This document shows, piece by piece, positions 40,951 through 55,900 of a stretch of DNA of 64,000 nt. Below the pieces are notes generated by a model. The model had not been told where the DNA came from. It did not search any database and was given only the letters and a program-made list of their open reading frames with translations. This stretch comes from Helicoverpa zea (Eukaryota; Arthropoda; Insecta; Lepidoptera; Noctuidae): assembly GCF_022581195.2 (NCBI RefSeq), contig NC_061470.1:10974001-11038000 (forward strand), written 5' to 3'. How positions within the stretch are numbered: the stretch's first letter is position 1; every line of letters begins with the position of its first letter. The position numbers were made by a program, and so were the translations under genes.

Positions 40951-43900
40951 GTACGACGAGTGTATAAAGTTGATCTAAGTGCGTTGTAGGAATGTGATGA
41001 ATATCGGTTTATTTTATTTGCAGTGTCTGATAGTGAGTTGAGACGTATACGTGAAGCGTTCAAGAGATGTGCTGGTGCAAACGGGACAGCCTTGAGCTTG
41101 GAGGCGTTCGTCCACGAAGTGCTGTGTGATGGAGTTCCCTACGAGGTGGCGGAGTGGCTGTACCAGGCGTGCGGCGGCACCAAGAGAGGCATCGCCTTCA
41201 AGGAGCTGCTCTGCGGGATCGTGGTGCTCACCAAAGGCAACATCGAAGAGAAAATAAAGTGAGTATGATATTGTATGTGTCCACTGCAACTTGTAAACAA
41301 TTACATCACGCCAGTTAGGTATCAAACGATGTTATTGTGTTATGTTGTTAGCGTCAAATATTCACTCGCTAATTATTACGAAGCTTAGATTCCACGAGAT
41401 TTTTAGCAAGCAAATATTTACTTAATTACATGAGATAACTGGCAACTGATTTTTATAAGAAATAATGAAGTGTATAATTAGTTAATTTATGGTAGTTGCT
41501 GGTATTGGTCTAAATAATATGTTTGTAAAGGTTTAAATGCATACAATGAGTTGTCAGTTTGTAGCTGTAGTTTTCCAAGATTGCGTTGATCTTGATACAA
41601 TTGAATTAGTACCTACAAGTGACCACAAAGAATGCTCAGCCACATTTGTGGTCTAGCATGTTAACATTGCATGTAGTTGATGCATATAACTTCTTTGTGT
41701 TTACATTTCAAACTAGAGTATTCTGTCTTAAATTCGGTTTAATATGAATTTGGGCATATTTTCACTTTCTCATAGGAATTATGTACTTAGTTGTTTACTT
41801 TATTCCCACAATTTAAAAAATATCTGCAAGCAAATCTGAAAGTGGTCAAACTAAAGCAGCCCCTTATTGTTATAGGTCTTATTGTCTCCACCAAAAAGAA
41901 ATCTGATGCACTTATCATGGCATCTTGTACCAATTAATTATGTTGCATAGCTATAATTTTATTATTCTCTCTGAATGTCTATATTGTTATAAACAAACAT
42001 TATGAAACTGCAGATTGTAAATAAGTATGTATAGAATGTATCTCCTGCATTCAACAATACATTTTTAATTACTTATTTATCATTGTGATTTGCATAACCA
42101 GGGCACAGATTACAGGCTTGCAATTTTTTCAAGTTGATGGATTTTATTCATATTATTTTTTAACTAAAATGTAAAAAAATAACAGATGTTTAATTATCTT
42201 ATCATCAGCGATAAACAAGCTAGATTGGGGTTTAAATGTGTCATTCAACCTTATAAGTAGTCAAAAAGAACCTTAAATAAACAGTCTTGAAGTTCAGACC
42301 AATGGCAAATTTTGTGATTCAACTACTCAGTACTCCCACATAAAAAGAAACCTTCCTTGATAAATAGGCTATCTAACACCATGACAGGTTTTTTTTTTAA
42401 TTGCTTTACTGCTTCAAACTCTTCAGCTTTTTAATATTAGTATGTATTAAGTATAATTTACCTCACGTCACATATGAATTATTACAATAATTTTTTCACA
42501 ATTTCCAAGCTATTAAATACCTATCTAGCTTGGACTTCCTGTTGGAGTATTTAATCACACTATTTTGCATATCTTCTGATTACCTATGATGTATGACATC
42601 AGCAATCGCTTGCTTTGCAATTTTCTACACTTAAGTAACTATTTCTTCAATTGTTTTGTTTCTTTATACTTTCTGATTATGTTATGTTTTTGTGTTTCTT
42701 TGCTTGCTCAATAGATAACTTATTTGTTATACCGTTGCTATATAATGTTTGCATTCCATGACCATACAAAGTAGGTTTTAAATATCACATAATATAAAAC
42801 AATGTTTCTTAATAGTTTTTCTTAGAAATGTTAGTAAACTTGATGGATTGTCAGCAGTTTGTTTTGGTTTGCTATTAACAATGTTACACTTGACTATTAG
42901 ACAAGATAAAATCCTATTTATGTGTAAAAATATTGTATGAAATAAAATGTATGAAGGATGTGGTTTTTTAAACCACATGTATGTGTAAAAGATGTGGTTG
43001 AACATGTAATTTTGAAGAGCCCTCAACGTCAATAGATAAACATTTAACTTTCCATTTATCTTGATGGAAAAATAAAATGAAGTGCTCTTGATGCTCTTGT
43101 TAAATTCTATTTATACTTACTCCAGACTGATCATGAATGCTATCTATACTTACATATATAATAAAGAGGAAGCATTTTTATGTTTGTACCCCAATCTGAA
43201 ACTATTGATCTGATTTAGAAAATTCTTTCACTGTTGGAAAGCTATACTCCTCCCAAGTAACATAGGCTATATTTTATTCCGGCATGGGCAGTAGTTCCTA
43301 TAGGACACGGGTGAAACCGCGAGAAAATGGCTCAATATTATATAATAATGGCTTGTGGCCATTATTATTAAAAGCAATCCTTATAACATAATATTTTAAA
43401 AAAGTGTTGACAGTTTTTATTGTATGTGGTTAAAGGCTCTAATAACTACACAGAATGATGATGCGCGATCACCAATTGCAATTAACATCTATTAATGGCG
43501 GCCTTCAGAATTTGAGCGTCATCTTCAGCCATTATTACACTATTTATAGATGCTTTAGAAACTTTTTTTGTGACCAGTTAGGATCAATTTAGGCTGTACA
43601 TGTCTGTCTGAATCTTGTTTTCCTTTCGATTTGACTGGTTTAAGTCATGGCTAGGAATCATTTACTTTATAATGAAAAGCAGTGATGATACTGATTTTCT
43701 CATCTTATTTTATGACTGGATTAGTGAGTCTTTCCATTTCGTGTCTTCAATGAGAAATCCCTTTTTAGCAATCAAAGATAATATTGAAAACATTGAGATA
43801 TTTCGAAAGTATAATTAACAGATTCATACAATTTTAGGTTCCTCTGGACACTATACGTGAACAATCAAGGCGACAATGGCACATACATATACAAGAGAGA

Positions 43901-46900
43901 CTTCGCGCGGAATCTCCACATGGAGTACACGTCGCTGCCCCTCAACGGCCCTCAGAGGAACGCTGAGATCCTCCTCAGCCTCTTCGGCCCGGCGGAGAAG
44001 GTCACCTTCGACCAGTTCCGCTCGTGGCTGCTGATACACAAAGATGCGACGGTGCTGTCCAAGTGGCTGCTGTCAGAAGTCAATGTAGCCCAGGATCTGG
44101 AGACACCCACCTTCTATCAGAGTCTAGCTGGCGTAACACATTTAGAGGAGAGGGTGAGTGGATAATATACTTTATGTCAGAAGGGATAGGGTTGTGTTTA
44201 CTTTATGTTACAAAACCGCAAAGTAGGATATGTCCTTGATAACACTTTGTATTCGTGATGGTATGTTGCGTTAGAAACAATGTATTTGCACTATGCGGTA
44301 GGTTTCATATCAATCAACAAGTGCGAACGTCATAAATTCCAAAACAAAGCTTTCTTTGTTGTAACTATATTTCTCAGTATCTGTATCGATAGTGTCATGT
44401 TATCGATGCCCAAAAGATTGTTACAGTGTCAAATCGCAATCACATCTTAGGCTATCTGGATTGTTATATTTAAACCGTAAATTCTAGATAACATTCCGAA
44501 ATCGATTCTTAAATCCATTTTCGCTACTCGATTGTTAACAAACAATTCGATATCTCGGAACAATTTGCCGATTGCGTTCTGTCCATTGATGCAGTGATAC
44601 CGTATCAATCGAGTCGCTAGACATTGCTTGTGACGTCAAATGAACTGGATATTTCTTTCAGAGCTCGCTTCACATGCTATGATATGCTATTTAAATGTCC
44701 TGATAAAGGGATAGAGTAATTATGTGGTTCCAAGCATTGCCTTATGTGATGAAAGACTTATGCTACAGTTTTCTGTTATCTCTGATTTGTTAATTTATCG
44801 CCGTCATTGATTAAACTAAGACACATATCAAACCAGAATAATCCTTATAGAAAAACGGCTTCTTTCCTTGTTGTCGATAAAATGTTGCAGTTTCATATCG
44901 CAGTATACGCAATCAAACCGTTTGGCTCACTAATCATTTTATGTAGGATTTGCGTAGTTTTATCTTATTTCACGCACTGATTAAACTAAATTGATGCAAA
45001 TAATTTATTTGATTAAAACCACGTTCAATGAATTTGCACGCATGAAATTGTTTTTATGATTCCTATAATTGTTGTATGCTTCTGTTGGCTGAATAAAGGA
45101 ATGTTGAATCATTTTTTATCTTTTGTGCGGATAAAACCTTCATTAATATACAAGGATATAGGTAGAATAGAATATGAATCGTGTAGTATGATATCACGCC
45201 TCTATGCCCTGAAGAGGGCGAGAAAGTCACCAGGTTGCCATTGAGAATTTCCTCGTGAAAATTCCTGAGAAAACAAACTGCAAGCTCTTTGTTTTACATG
45301 ACCCAACACAAGTCTGGCTTCCAGGCCTACAGACATATGTACAATTTTTTTTTATAGATGTCTATGGTAGACTCACAAAGGAGGTTGAATAGCTCTATAT
45401 CAGTGAGATCCATTCGAGTCGATAAATACTTTTTTGTCTGTACTTTATCTTCTGTGCTGATTTCTCAATTGATTTGTTTCCGATTTGCTCTGGATCTAAA
45501 ATAGCGAAAATAAATAGTTTTAATGACATCTATTTGTGAGAAGATTAAGGCCGTCATGACTAAGTGGCAACTACATTTTGCGCACTTAGTCACAATTATC
45601 TCGATAAGTAGCTGTGTGTATGTATGTGTGTTTGTATGCACCTGCCCATGTAAATGAGACGTGTTTGTGGCATTCAGTACGAGTTTCTATAGAAATATCC
45701 GAGGATCGAGTGCCGATGGAGTGCGTCTATTTTAAAACTGTGTACTTAAGAATGATAAACTGTCTGCTATCTAAAGGCAAGATAAATTATTTTTGGTTAT
45801 CCTCAAGTGAATTAATCAGAATTATTATAAAGATACGCCTGTCTTTTCCCAGAAGTTAGGCAGGAAGGTCCGCCAAATTAATTCTTATTGTAAAAGGAAA
45901 GTATTTGCGCAATCCTAAGTCCCTTTACACCCACAGTTGATGAAATGAGAAAGCCTAACTAACATTAACTAAAACAAATGTTCCTCAACGTTAGGGAAAG
46001 GTCTCAGTTAGGAAAACCCAGAGAGCAGTTATACGAAGGTAGAAACTGATGCTGTGTCGTAATCTTAGATATCGACACAGATTTGACTAGCATATCATTT
46101 TGTTGCTACATTGCTGTTACAGGTACACCTCTTGTTGCAAACATTTTAACTATTTCACTAACATGATGAATTCAATAAGCTGAATGTGACCTATTAACAA
46201 TATCACACAATGTATTGATTAGGTACTTATCAATATTGATAGTGATGAAATGCAAATTTTTATCTATAGTTAAGTTTACAGAAGGAAATTGACGAGTTGA
46301 TTGAAGATATGGCTCCCTGTACTGATTTTGTTGCAAAGGACATAAGTACAGTATTTTGCCTATAGATATGATCATTCATGAAAGATAGAAGGGCGTGGAA
46401 GAAGAAAACATACTACGCCGATCCGATATAAAATTGATATGAGGGCAGGAGAAAATTGATGATGTTTATTATAGGACATAAAGTACTGTAAAACATGATT
46501 TGTAACTGAATGCCCGTTCCAATGCAATAGTGAAATGTTGACTATGGCGCGGCTAAGAGATTCAAATTCAATTTTTTTTCAAATTCAAAATCTTTATTGC
46601 GAACTAAGTAGGTATAAAAAGGATTGTCGCATTAATTCACTATTCTCATACTAAAAGCGGCAAACTGCGGATGACGCACAGTGTCGCCTTGTCGCGTAAA
46701 CTTCATATTTAAAACATCTTTGATGAGTTTGGATGCGGCCAAACCATGTTTCTATATTCAAACCATGTTTCATATTGTTGCTATAGGTATTCCTGGTTTA
46801 TAGATCTCATGTCCATGGGATAAACTGTAACCATCATCTCAATCATTCCATTTTCGCTCTGACCCAGCAGTTACAGTTCGTCTGTGCACTCCATTAGAGC

Positions 46901-49900
46901 GTCAGAGTTCTGTGGCATGCCAGTGTTATATTTTCTCGTTTGCCAAATTATCTCCTGCTTCAGAATAAGGTGAAACAAACCTTTACGAAGTTTTTAAAAT
47001 CTGAGATTTCTTACAAAAAGTTCAACCTACAATGTCAATGTCGTATCTTATGTTGACATCCGTTAAAAAGTAAAAAATAAAAGTATACCAGCGATAGCAT
47101 TTGCCTGCGATATCTGCTATCAAAATATTCGCTGTTTGCCGCCAATGTTTTTACAGCGGCTGTCACTGACTATCTGTTTGTGTGTGTTATCTTGTCTGCC
47201 AGAACATTTTATGTAGCTTGCATGTAAATATTGTTCTTATGTACTTGCATTTCGGTCTTGGTTTGTGGCGTAGTGGAAAAACGGCAAAACATGAGAGGTA
47301 CTTCAGGGATAGTATTGATTGCATCAGCAGATGTTTCATAATTATTGTTAACTTTGTGAAGTTACATAGGTATTTCGTAATGTTATATTATTATCTGCAA
47401 ACGTAAGTCGTATGTCTGAAAACCTTCCTCCTTTCCTATTTCATATGCTTGGCCCATTTTTTTTATGATTCTCGTCGTCAATATTTTAAACACGAACTTC
47501 GGAGTCCTCATAGCCCTATCGATTGGTCCCTCGACCTCTGAAGGTCGCAGCCTAGGATAAGACAGGTCGTACCAAGCCGTGTTTGTCCTTGCGCCGTATT
47601 TCTACGAATACAATTACTACTTTCCTTTGTATGGAATAAAGAACTGAACATGTTATGTAGAAGAATGGTATTCAAATTGTTAAAATATTATCAGGGGTAG
47701 AAACCAGAAAGTCTGAGTACCAGTCGTTAGAAGGGGTATCGAGTTGCTCACATGACTGGGTTGAGGAGATCAGATAGGCAGTTGCTCCATACAGCACACT
47801 AGTTCTCAGCTGCATCTGGTAAGACCGGAAGACGATCCCAACACAGAAGGGAAAGATTTAGGCAGATGAGATGAGCTATTTTGTCTCCTGACTTACGAGC
47901 CACGAGCCCCTTAATTGAATGTAAACAGTAATAAAACAGTTGTACTAGACTAATTGAATAACATTTGTTGAACCGTATCTCGCGAGGTTGCAATAACGTC
48001 AATAAACTAATTTATAATGTTTGTGTTAATTCAGGTCAGGCCTTATATGTTCCTATCGTCACATGGAATTCGAAGCGTTTTACATTCATTTAATGATATA
48101 TGACACTGATGATTGGTTATGTACGATACTGAATAATTGATAGAAATTGATTATGTGACGAAGGTAACGTGTCATATTAGTGTAGTTCTACAAATATTTT
48201 ATATTTAATAGAGATACTAGACTTTACTGTACAGTACTGTAACTGTAGATATATGGTTGATCTTCACATATCGGTCTTGCTCCTTTATCATGACGGAAAA
48301 TCTTTTCCTTAATTAAGATTATCCCGTGTACCCCGTAGTTCCATCCGCGTCCCGGGGGAACTGCTTCCTGCACCCGGATGAACATTGTTCCATTAGTCTA
48401 GTCTATCTACAGGAGTTTTGGTGTGAAAACAGGATAGACCGTCTGACAGAGTAACTTCCACATTTATAATATCAGTAAGGATACTTGTACCTACTACACC
48501 CACGCCACGCAAGGGACTACATAAAGGAAATGACCCATTACGGTGTTGACGGCCAATGGGATAGGAACCTGTTGCTACTTACTTGTGACTGATCTTTGAA
48601 CCCGGCAGAGTCCACGCCAGTGGAAGGTACACTCATCTGCCAGATTATTTCCTTGTGCAATAACATGTACGAAATCGAATGTGTTAGCTAAAGGTTTTAT
48701 TTACGAGAGCGGGTGAGCTATTGTGTGTAAAATGGCACATTGTCCAAAAAAGCACATTGTCCGGATCGCGGGTGTACTTATCTGCGAAAAACAACTAGTT
48801 TCCCAGAAAAATGTTGACAGTTTGAAGCTTTAAAATGAATTGTCGAGCAAACAGCCCCATTCAGCACGTTGAATTTGAGCAATTGCGCTTTGATTAGTGC
48901 CATCGCATTTCCATGTATAGATATTTTATCGATATAAAAGCCAATTTAATTAGTGCTGAATAGAATCGATGCTATCGTCAATAGATTATTTTTAAGACCA
49001 TCAGATTTTATCAGGAGATTTCTATCGATAAGAAAACACATTTGACCTGCTTTATCGTGAACGATTATAAACGTACTATAGTATCGTAGGTATGTTAGTA
49101 TCGATATAGTGGAAGTTTTACATCGTAGCTTTGAAAGCTTTTCACAACGTATGACGTAAAAGTTGAAAGGTTTTTTTTTCATTTGCGGCTTTTAGCGCTA
49201 CTGAAAAATCTTTTTAAGTGGTTTCTCTCCGCATGGGTGAGGCCGCGTGATTTTGTATAGGTTTTTTAACTGGAAATAGTTTTTTTAGTGATGTAGGCCG
49301 AAGTTCGATGCAATCGGTTGATGTGAATGAAGCGTTCGGAAACTCAATTAAGTTTGGTTTTGTGTATGTTGTTAATTGTGATTCAGCAGTTTGAGCTGCT
49401 AAATAAACCAAGATGTGGTTGATTGTTTACTGTTTTTGAAACAACATACCTTCATTCCGGGTTTCGGTTTTTTCGAGTAGGTAATAGGTACCTACTTCGT
49501 TTTATGTTCGATCATGATCACTTACCTACTGCAGTTCAATTTTCCTTAAAACCTTTTATTCTGTCAAATAATCGGCGCTACTCCAAAGTATTTGCCAATG
49601 ACATTTATCCGTATTTGTGCCGTGACTTCCCTTAGATTACCGATATTTTGTAATTGCAAATGTAACTAGCAAATTATAGCCCAATCGAAGTTATTACTGT
49701 AATTATATGTCAGTAAGTAACTTGATTATTTGAATAACTTGTTATGTAACTTAGTATGTGGAGGTAATTTATTGTATACAGTTCGTCTGATGTTAAAAGG
49801 CATATTATTTTCTGATGTAATATAGGCTATGTCTGTGTCAAGAAGATGCCTTTAAAAATAAGTAAGATGTGCTGATATAATTCTATTATTAAAACCGCTT

Positions 49901-52900
49901 GGTAACCAGAATCAGCACTTGAATTATGGCAGATATAAAATCTGCTGGAAAAGGAAAGCTCTCTTGTCGGTTGGAAAAGGAATTTCATGGCAGACATCAC
50001 GAGATAAGATATTGAATTACATAATTTATACACGCGTTCCCATGCCTTTATAATATCTGAATACTTAATGATGCAGCGGTGGTTCGAACTACTTGCATTG
50101 ATTTCTGGAATGCTTTGGGCATTCCTATGACTGAACTGATCTATTATACTCTTGCTCTATGATCCATATAAGATTTAGACCTTTTGGCTTCAAGACATAC
50201 GACTTTCAAAATTGTCCAGACCCTCTGACTCATAAAAAAGTCTTCTTTCATCATCATCATCATCTCAGCCATAGGACGTCCACTACTGAACATAGGCCTC
50301 CCCCTTAGAACTCCACAGATACCTGTTGGAGGCGACCTGCATCCAGCGTCTGTCCTCAAAATGTCTTCTATAATTTTGCCATTTTCATTGGTGAGACGAA
50401 CTCGCCTTGTCCAAAAAACTATTGGAAAGATTGATACTAAAAATGTGCTCACTTGAATGTGTGTTAATAATTAGTATTGAGTGTTTAATTGTGTGCGTGT
50501 TACGCAACACCCGATAAGTTATCTGTGGCGCTTACCGCCCAGTGTCGGTCTTTCAACCTGGTTCCTGTGCGAATTTGGTTTTGATAAAAAATTGGCTTAA
50601 TTTTTAAATGGGCGTATGCGATATGATTTATTGTTGTTAGTTGATTTTTAAGGGTCATGGTCATGCACCAGTAACAGAGTTTTTAGAGTTATTTAGGAGT
50701 AAAATAGAATTATGTTCAAACTACAAGAAATCTGAAACAATTTCGTTGATAAAAATAAAAATCAATCTGAAATGATAAGCAAAACTAATACCTAATACTA
50801 ACTTAACTCTTTCGAATTTATTTCCATTTAAAACTTTCTTCACAAAACATAGAAAGTATAATTTTCCGTGCAAGAGTCGTATAAATGAGGAAACTGGTAT
50901 TTAACTTACAATTTATGTGGAAAACTTATTGCATAAACAGAAGACGATTTTCCTTGACTATTTGCATGTCTAACAAAACTTCGTGGATTAAAACTAAGAT
51001 AATAAGTCACAATCAACTGACCTAGTCTTGGAGATTTTATATCCAAAGTGCGAAAGATGCTTATCTGAGAATTTCTAGTTTCGTAGTTTATGCAGTTCTG
51101 AGTTCTTCCCCCGCATTGATATGAAACTTACGTATTTGATTACATTAACTATTGACTTGAGTAGACTTTATACATGTTGAAGAATTTTAATTCATATCGA
51201 TATTGAACAATTGGTTTTTGAAAGTACTTGCACTTTTTAAATTATTGGAAATTATCACATATTTTTTTTCAGTGGTTGAATATCACGAAACAACATCTTA
51301 CCGCAGCTATGTGTCGTAAAATTAAAAGCTTATTATATATTATGGCAGAGAGTTTTAATTCTTGTAAACCTCACCTCACCCTAAACTAACCCACAAAACT
51401 TCTTGCAGGACATTATAGAACTTGAGAAATGTTTCTGGACACTCCGCAACGCGGCGCCAACTGGCCAGCTAGACGCAGAGAGTCTCTCTCCTCTCCTGTC
51501 TCCGCCATTACCTGCTGCAGCGGTGGCCGGCGCCTTCCTGGCCTTCGACGAGAACAGGGACGGACATGTGGACTTTAAGGAGCTCTGCTGTGGACTTAGT
51601 GCGGCCTGCAGAGGGCCTAGGACTGAGCGGCTTAAGTGTGAGTATTTCTATGCTGTGATGGTGTTTTGTTTTTGAGCTGCAGGTCTGGTTTCACTGGTTA
51701 CCGATTAAGTATCAGTGAGTTATTCGATAGTTAATGCTAGCTGCCAGATAAAGACTTGTGAATCCAAAAGTGTTTCTATCCAATAAGTTCAATAACCAGT
51801 GAAACTGGCCAACAGTGTACTTAATAGTTAAGTACTACGTGCGTTGTTGTGTTGTGGTAATCATAAGATAAGATGTGAATTTTCAAACTTAGATGCAATA
51901 ATGGTCTCCAGACGGATTGTCGGCCTCGGCAGCTGTTCTCTCTAAGGAGATCAGTCAGCTGCGTGGGATATAAATTATATTGTACTAGCAACTTAGATAT
52001 ACTTTGAAAGTGTATCTTGGATACCTACTGTTATACAGGAAGTGATAAAATAACTTAAAATGAATGAAATTATCTTTGTTTAATAGCCATTATATCGATG
52101 AGCAAGGGGTAAAGATAAACGATAATAATACTTATTTTCCTGTACCTAGTATTGTTTCTCTTAACGTTATTTTATTTCGCGGAACTTTTATATCGGTATG
52201 CGCAATTTATTGCACGATAGCGCGACTTTAACAGTTTTATAACGTTTTCAATGTAACTATGTTGTTAACCGCAGGACAATTTAGCAGCTGTTCCTAACAA
52301 CCTTATTGTATTTGTCATTATGTACTTCGAATAAATGGATATTAGGTGCCAAATCGATGATAATTTCCTTCAGTCATCAGTTAAGTTATCGTTATATCTT
52401 AGGTAAAATAGTGTCCATTCTCACCTATTCTACGATCTGTTACAAATAAATACAAAAGTGTTTGTTTTAACGCGCTAATCTCAGGAACAACAGGTGTTAA
52501 TTAAAAAATGTAATCAACGTCAGATAGCTCATTTGTCGAGGAAGGCTATAGGCATGAAGAAGTGCCTACGGGACGCGAATGGAACCGCTGGCAGAAGCTA
52601 GTGATGCTATAAAGTAGGTTAGAACCTTTCAGCATCAGACCTACATTATCCTAGAGAGCATGTTTATGTGCTTTTCTAAGACATAAAACTCGAGCATTAC
52701 CACAGACAAGGTTAGTACGTAATAAATTCCCGGTGGCATACCAAGTCTTAATGTAAATGTTTCTTCACAACTGTGCTACTGATTTAAAGTTGTGCATTTT
52801 ATTGTCTATTGTGGTGTTAATTACGCGCGGCTAATTCGTGTTGCCTTCCCGCCATTGTTAATTGTAGTCAACCATACTTGGCGTTAACAGTGGCTCCACA

Positions 52901-55900
52901 ACGAAGTGGTGATCATGTCCAGTATTTTGCAGAAAATGTTGTGAGTTTGGGTCATATCTTACATTTCCTTCCTATATGTAGAGTTTAGTTATCTATCCAT
53001 CATGATTTGGAGGTAAAATGGTCGCTGAGTTTGACTCATGTCTGTCTGTCCTTTTGCAAAAAAAAAATATCATGCATTTCCTTCCTATAAAGTTTGGTCA
53101 TCCATCAGCTTATATTATCATTTTAATGATTCAATGTCCTGTTTGTTATTAATACGTCCAATCATTATAACCTGTGCTAATTCACTTATCAGTATGCAAC
53201 CCAATATGTCTCGTGTCCTTTAGACTCGAAATTCCATCAAAAATAAATAAGCACACACAGCGCTTAGTATTTGCCAATAATTTTCATTGCGTCAGTTAAC
53301 GACCCTTCGAAAAATATGTGAATACATAACATCGGTAACAAACCTGTTTGCTCTCGGATTCCTTATTTCTGCTGTCTGCACAGTGTTGGCGAATTCGGCG
53401 AGTTGGGCGCTGCGATATAAACTAATGTCAGAGTAAATAATATCATATCATACAATGCATTGTATGTCGTGCTTGGTGACAGAGATTGTTGTTCAGTGAG
53501 ATATAAAAATATTACTCTAGGTATTTTTATTTTTCCTGAAATGTTAACGTTTTGTCCAAATATTTGATTTGAGGAAAAAATATCTCAGTAGTTAATTTGA
53601 GTCTTGAATTCAGACATATTCAGTTTCAGTAATAACCTAGAATAACAATCCCTAAAATTACTTCATGACATGACAATAATCTGCTAGCTGATCGGCTACC
53701 AGGAGATGAAACCAATCTCTCTGATACTATGTAGAATAATAATATCGATGACAAAAAAGTTCGTGATCAAACTATTGATTGACATCAATCGGCTTTTGAT
53801 GAACCGCGCTCAGTTTGATTGAGCTTCATTATGAGATAACAGGTGGAACAGCCTTGACCGCTGCACAAATAAGTGTTGATTTCCTTTCGATGAGTCAGCA
53901 CTCTTACATCCCGAACAAATATCCACTGATCTGTGTCTTTGTACGTCATTCCTGAACAAACAGATGAATATATCCATACCAATATCGTTATTCAAATGTT
54001 GTTCTGGATAAACACTCTCGTATATTTGGAATTCGACTTTATGTTGATTTTTTCCTAGTTCGTCGTGCGTCAAATAAAAATGTATGATTTAAGAGCATAG
54101 CACCCGTCACTATCTTACTCTCATTTTGAATGAGGCCTTTCACATTCAAGTTCATGATTCATAATATGAGCCATATCTTTTGAAGTTCAATGTCGATGAT
54201 AATAATATTTAATGAAGGCATCCTAAATGGCTATCTCTTGTTTGTACAGAGATGATATGGAGTCGAGTGTGTGTACAGTTGGCTGTCCTCTGCACGCAAT
54301 GGTCGCGCGGATAATGATTTATTCATTCACTAGGAAATCAATACAAAATGCTACATTAAATATACAATAGTTATCCAGGTCACGACATGTTGTCATCTGT
54401 ATATACAAGCTGTTGATTTGCATTTGTGCCATAGTTCAGGAGGAGGACATACAATACGTAAATAATCAATTGGAATTACAGTAGATGGGAAATAACTAAT
54501 ATGCACTGCTTTTTTTGTCATTGTAATGTCGTGGTATTTTCGAAGTAATCCAATTTTATGAATGAAATTTATGAGTGATCGTTGCGTATGCTTTGTGTTT
54601 GCGTTCGTGTGAGGGTGCAGCACGGTTTTAACGCCAGTAACATACGCGCCAAGTTTAAATAAGGGCTAGATGACATTTACGGAATTCGGAAAAAAAAATA
54701 AAGAAAAAAAATTACGTACCATTTTTTTTTATTGATTTGGGTCGAGAATCATTAACATAATTACCTCCTTGAATATGGCACGGATGCAAATCAACAGCTT
54801 GTATTTTTTTTGGATAAACTTCGTTGAAAAAGAAGGAAAATGTAGAGAATTTTGTAAGGCTATCCATTATCCTTGGACTGATTTTTTTGTTTTGAACGCT
54901 TTATAACATTAAATTATCCTCCACAAGTGGTGGAATGTACTTAATCGTAGGTCCGACACACTTTAAGCTGAGCAATTACCCCTAGTAGGGGTGTGGCTTG
55001 GCAAATATTTTTACTGCATTAGATACTTTTTATGTAGCTCGTGCTAAAACAAAGTAAAGCAAATTATACCTTACATGTTAGAAAGCGCTGTGCAATGCAC
55101 AAAAAACCTTGCATATGAAATATTTTCCTTATGTTTTTGAGTGGTTGCAACACGCCGTAATTCGAGCGACTGTTTTGAAATTTTTCGTTTTACATTTCAT
55201 TGGGGTTAGTATTATTTGACTTGTCATGCTGGTCAGTTTTTATGTAAAATGGAGGAAGGAAGGAAAATACTAAATGACGCGAGTAAATGTAAGATTTTTC
55301 TCGTTACTTTACCTCCTTACGTAAAATACCTTTCAGTATAGATTTGTCATAGCAGGAATGACGTTTTGCAAAGAAGTAATGACGTAGGGGGTATTACATG
55401 TGGGAGTGTTGCCAATAATGATGATTTATGAAATCTTAAGTTACCAGGTATTGCTTATTTGCTAAGAGTAAAAAACCGTTTCGGAGAAGGCAAAGATACT
55501 TTATCTTAAAATGTTTGGAACTTTGTGAACCTATCTTGTTATGATATCTACTTGTGTGTTGTTGGTTCTCGAAACGGCCTGTGAGTTCTTATGAACTCTG
55601 CAGGAACTAAGCCTTAAAAGTTCGCAGAAACCAATCTTATATTGAGGATGAATCCCAACTGAGAAACATGTTAAATCTAATCCAGTTATGTGATCATTGG
55701 ATCCAAGAAACTTAACCATGGGTTAAGTGACAAAGTAATCTTCAAAGTTAAAAATAAGTAATTAGGCAAATTTCAAACAATTCTAATAATAAATGAGCAC
55801 GGAAGTACGAATTTAAAACAAGAAGAGTCCTTGACACGGCCTGACATGAACAATGAAGGCGCAGAGGGATAAAAAGCGTGGTTTACTTCTGTTTTGCCAG

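Larger units (their letters stand above)
44154..51408 (+). other. USP32 intron 3
   Basis: This 7.3 kb intron is AT-rich. It contains possible LINE tail remnants at 46555-46680 and a 116 bp RTE-type tail at 50247-50362. Two stretches (44380-44620 and 48900-49110) have many ATCGAT-type motifs. The rest is unrecognised. Confidence 0.5.
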
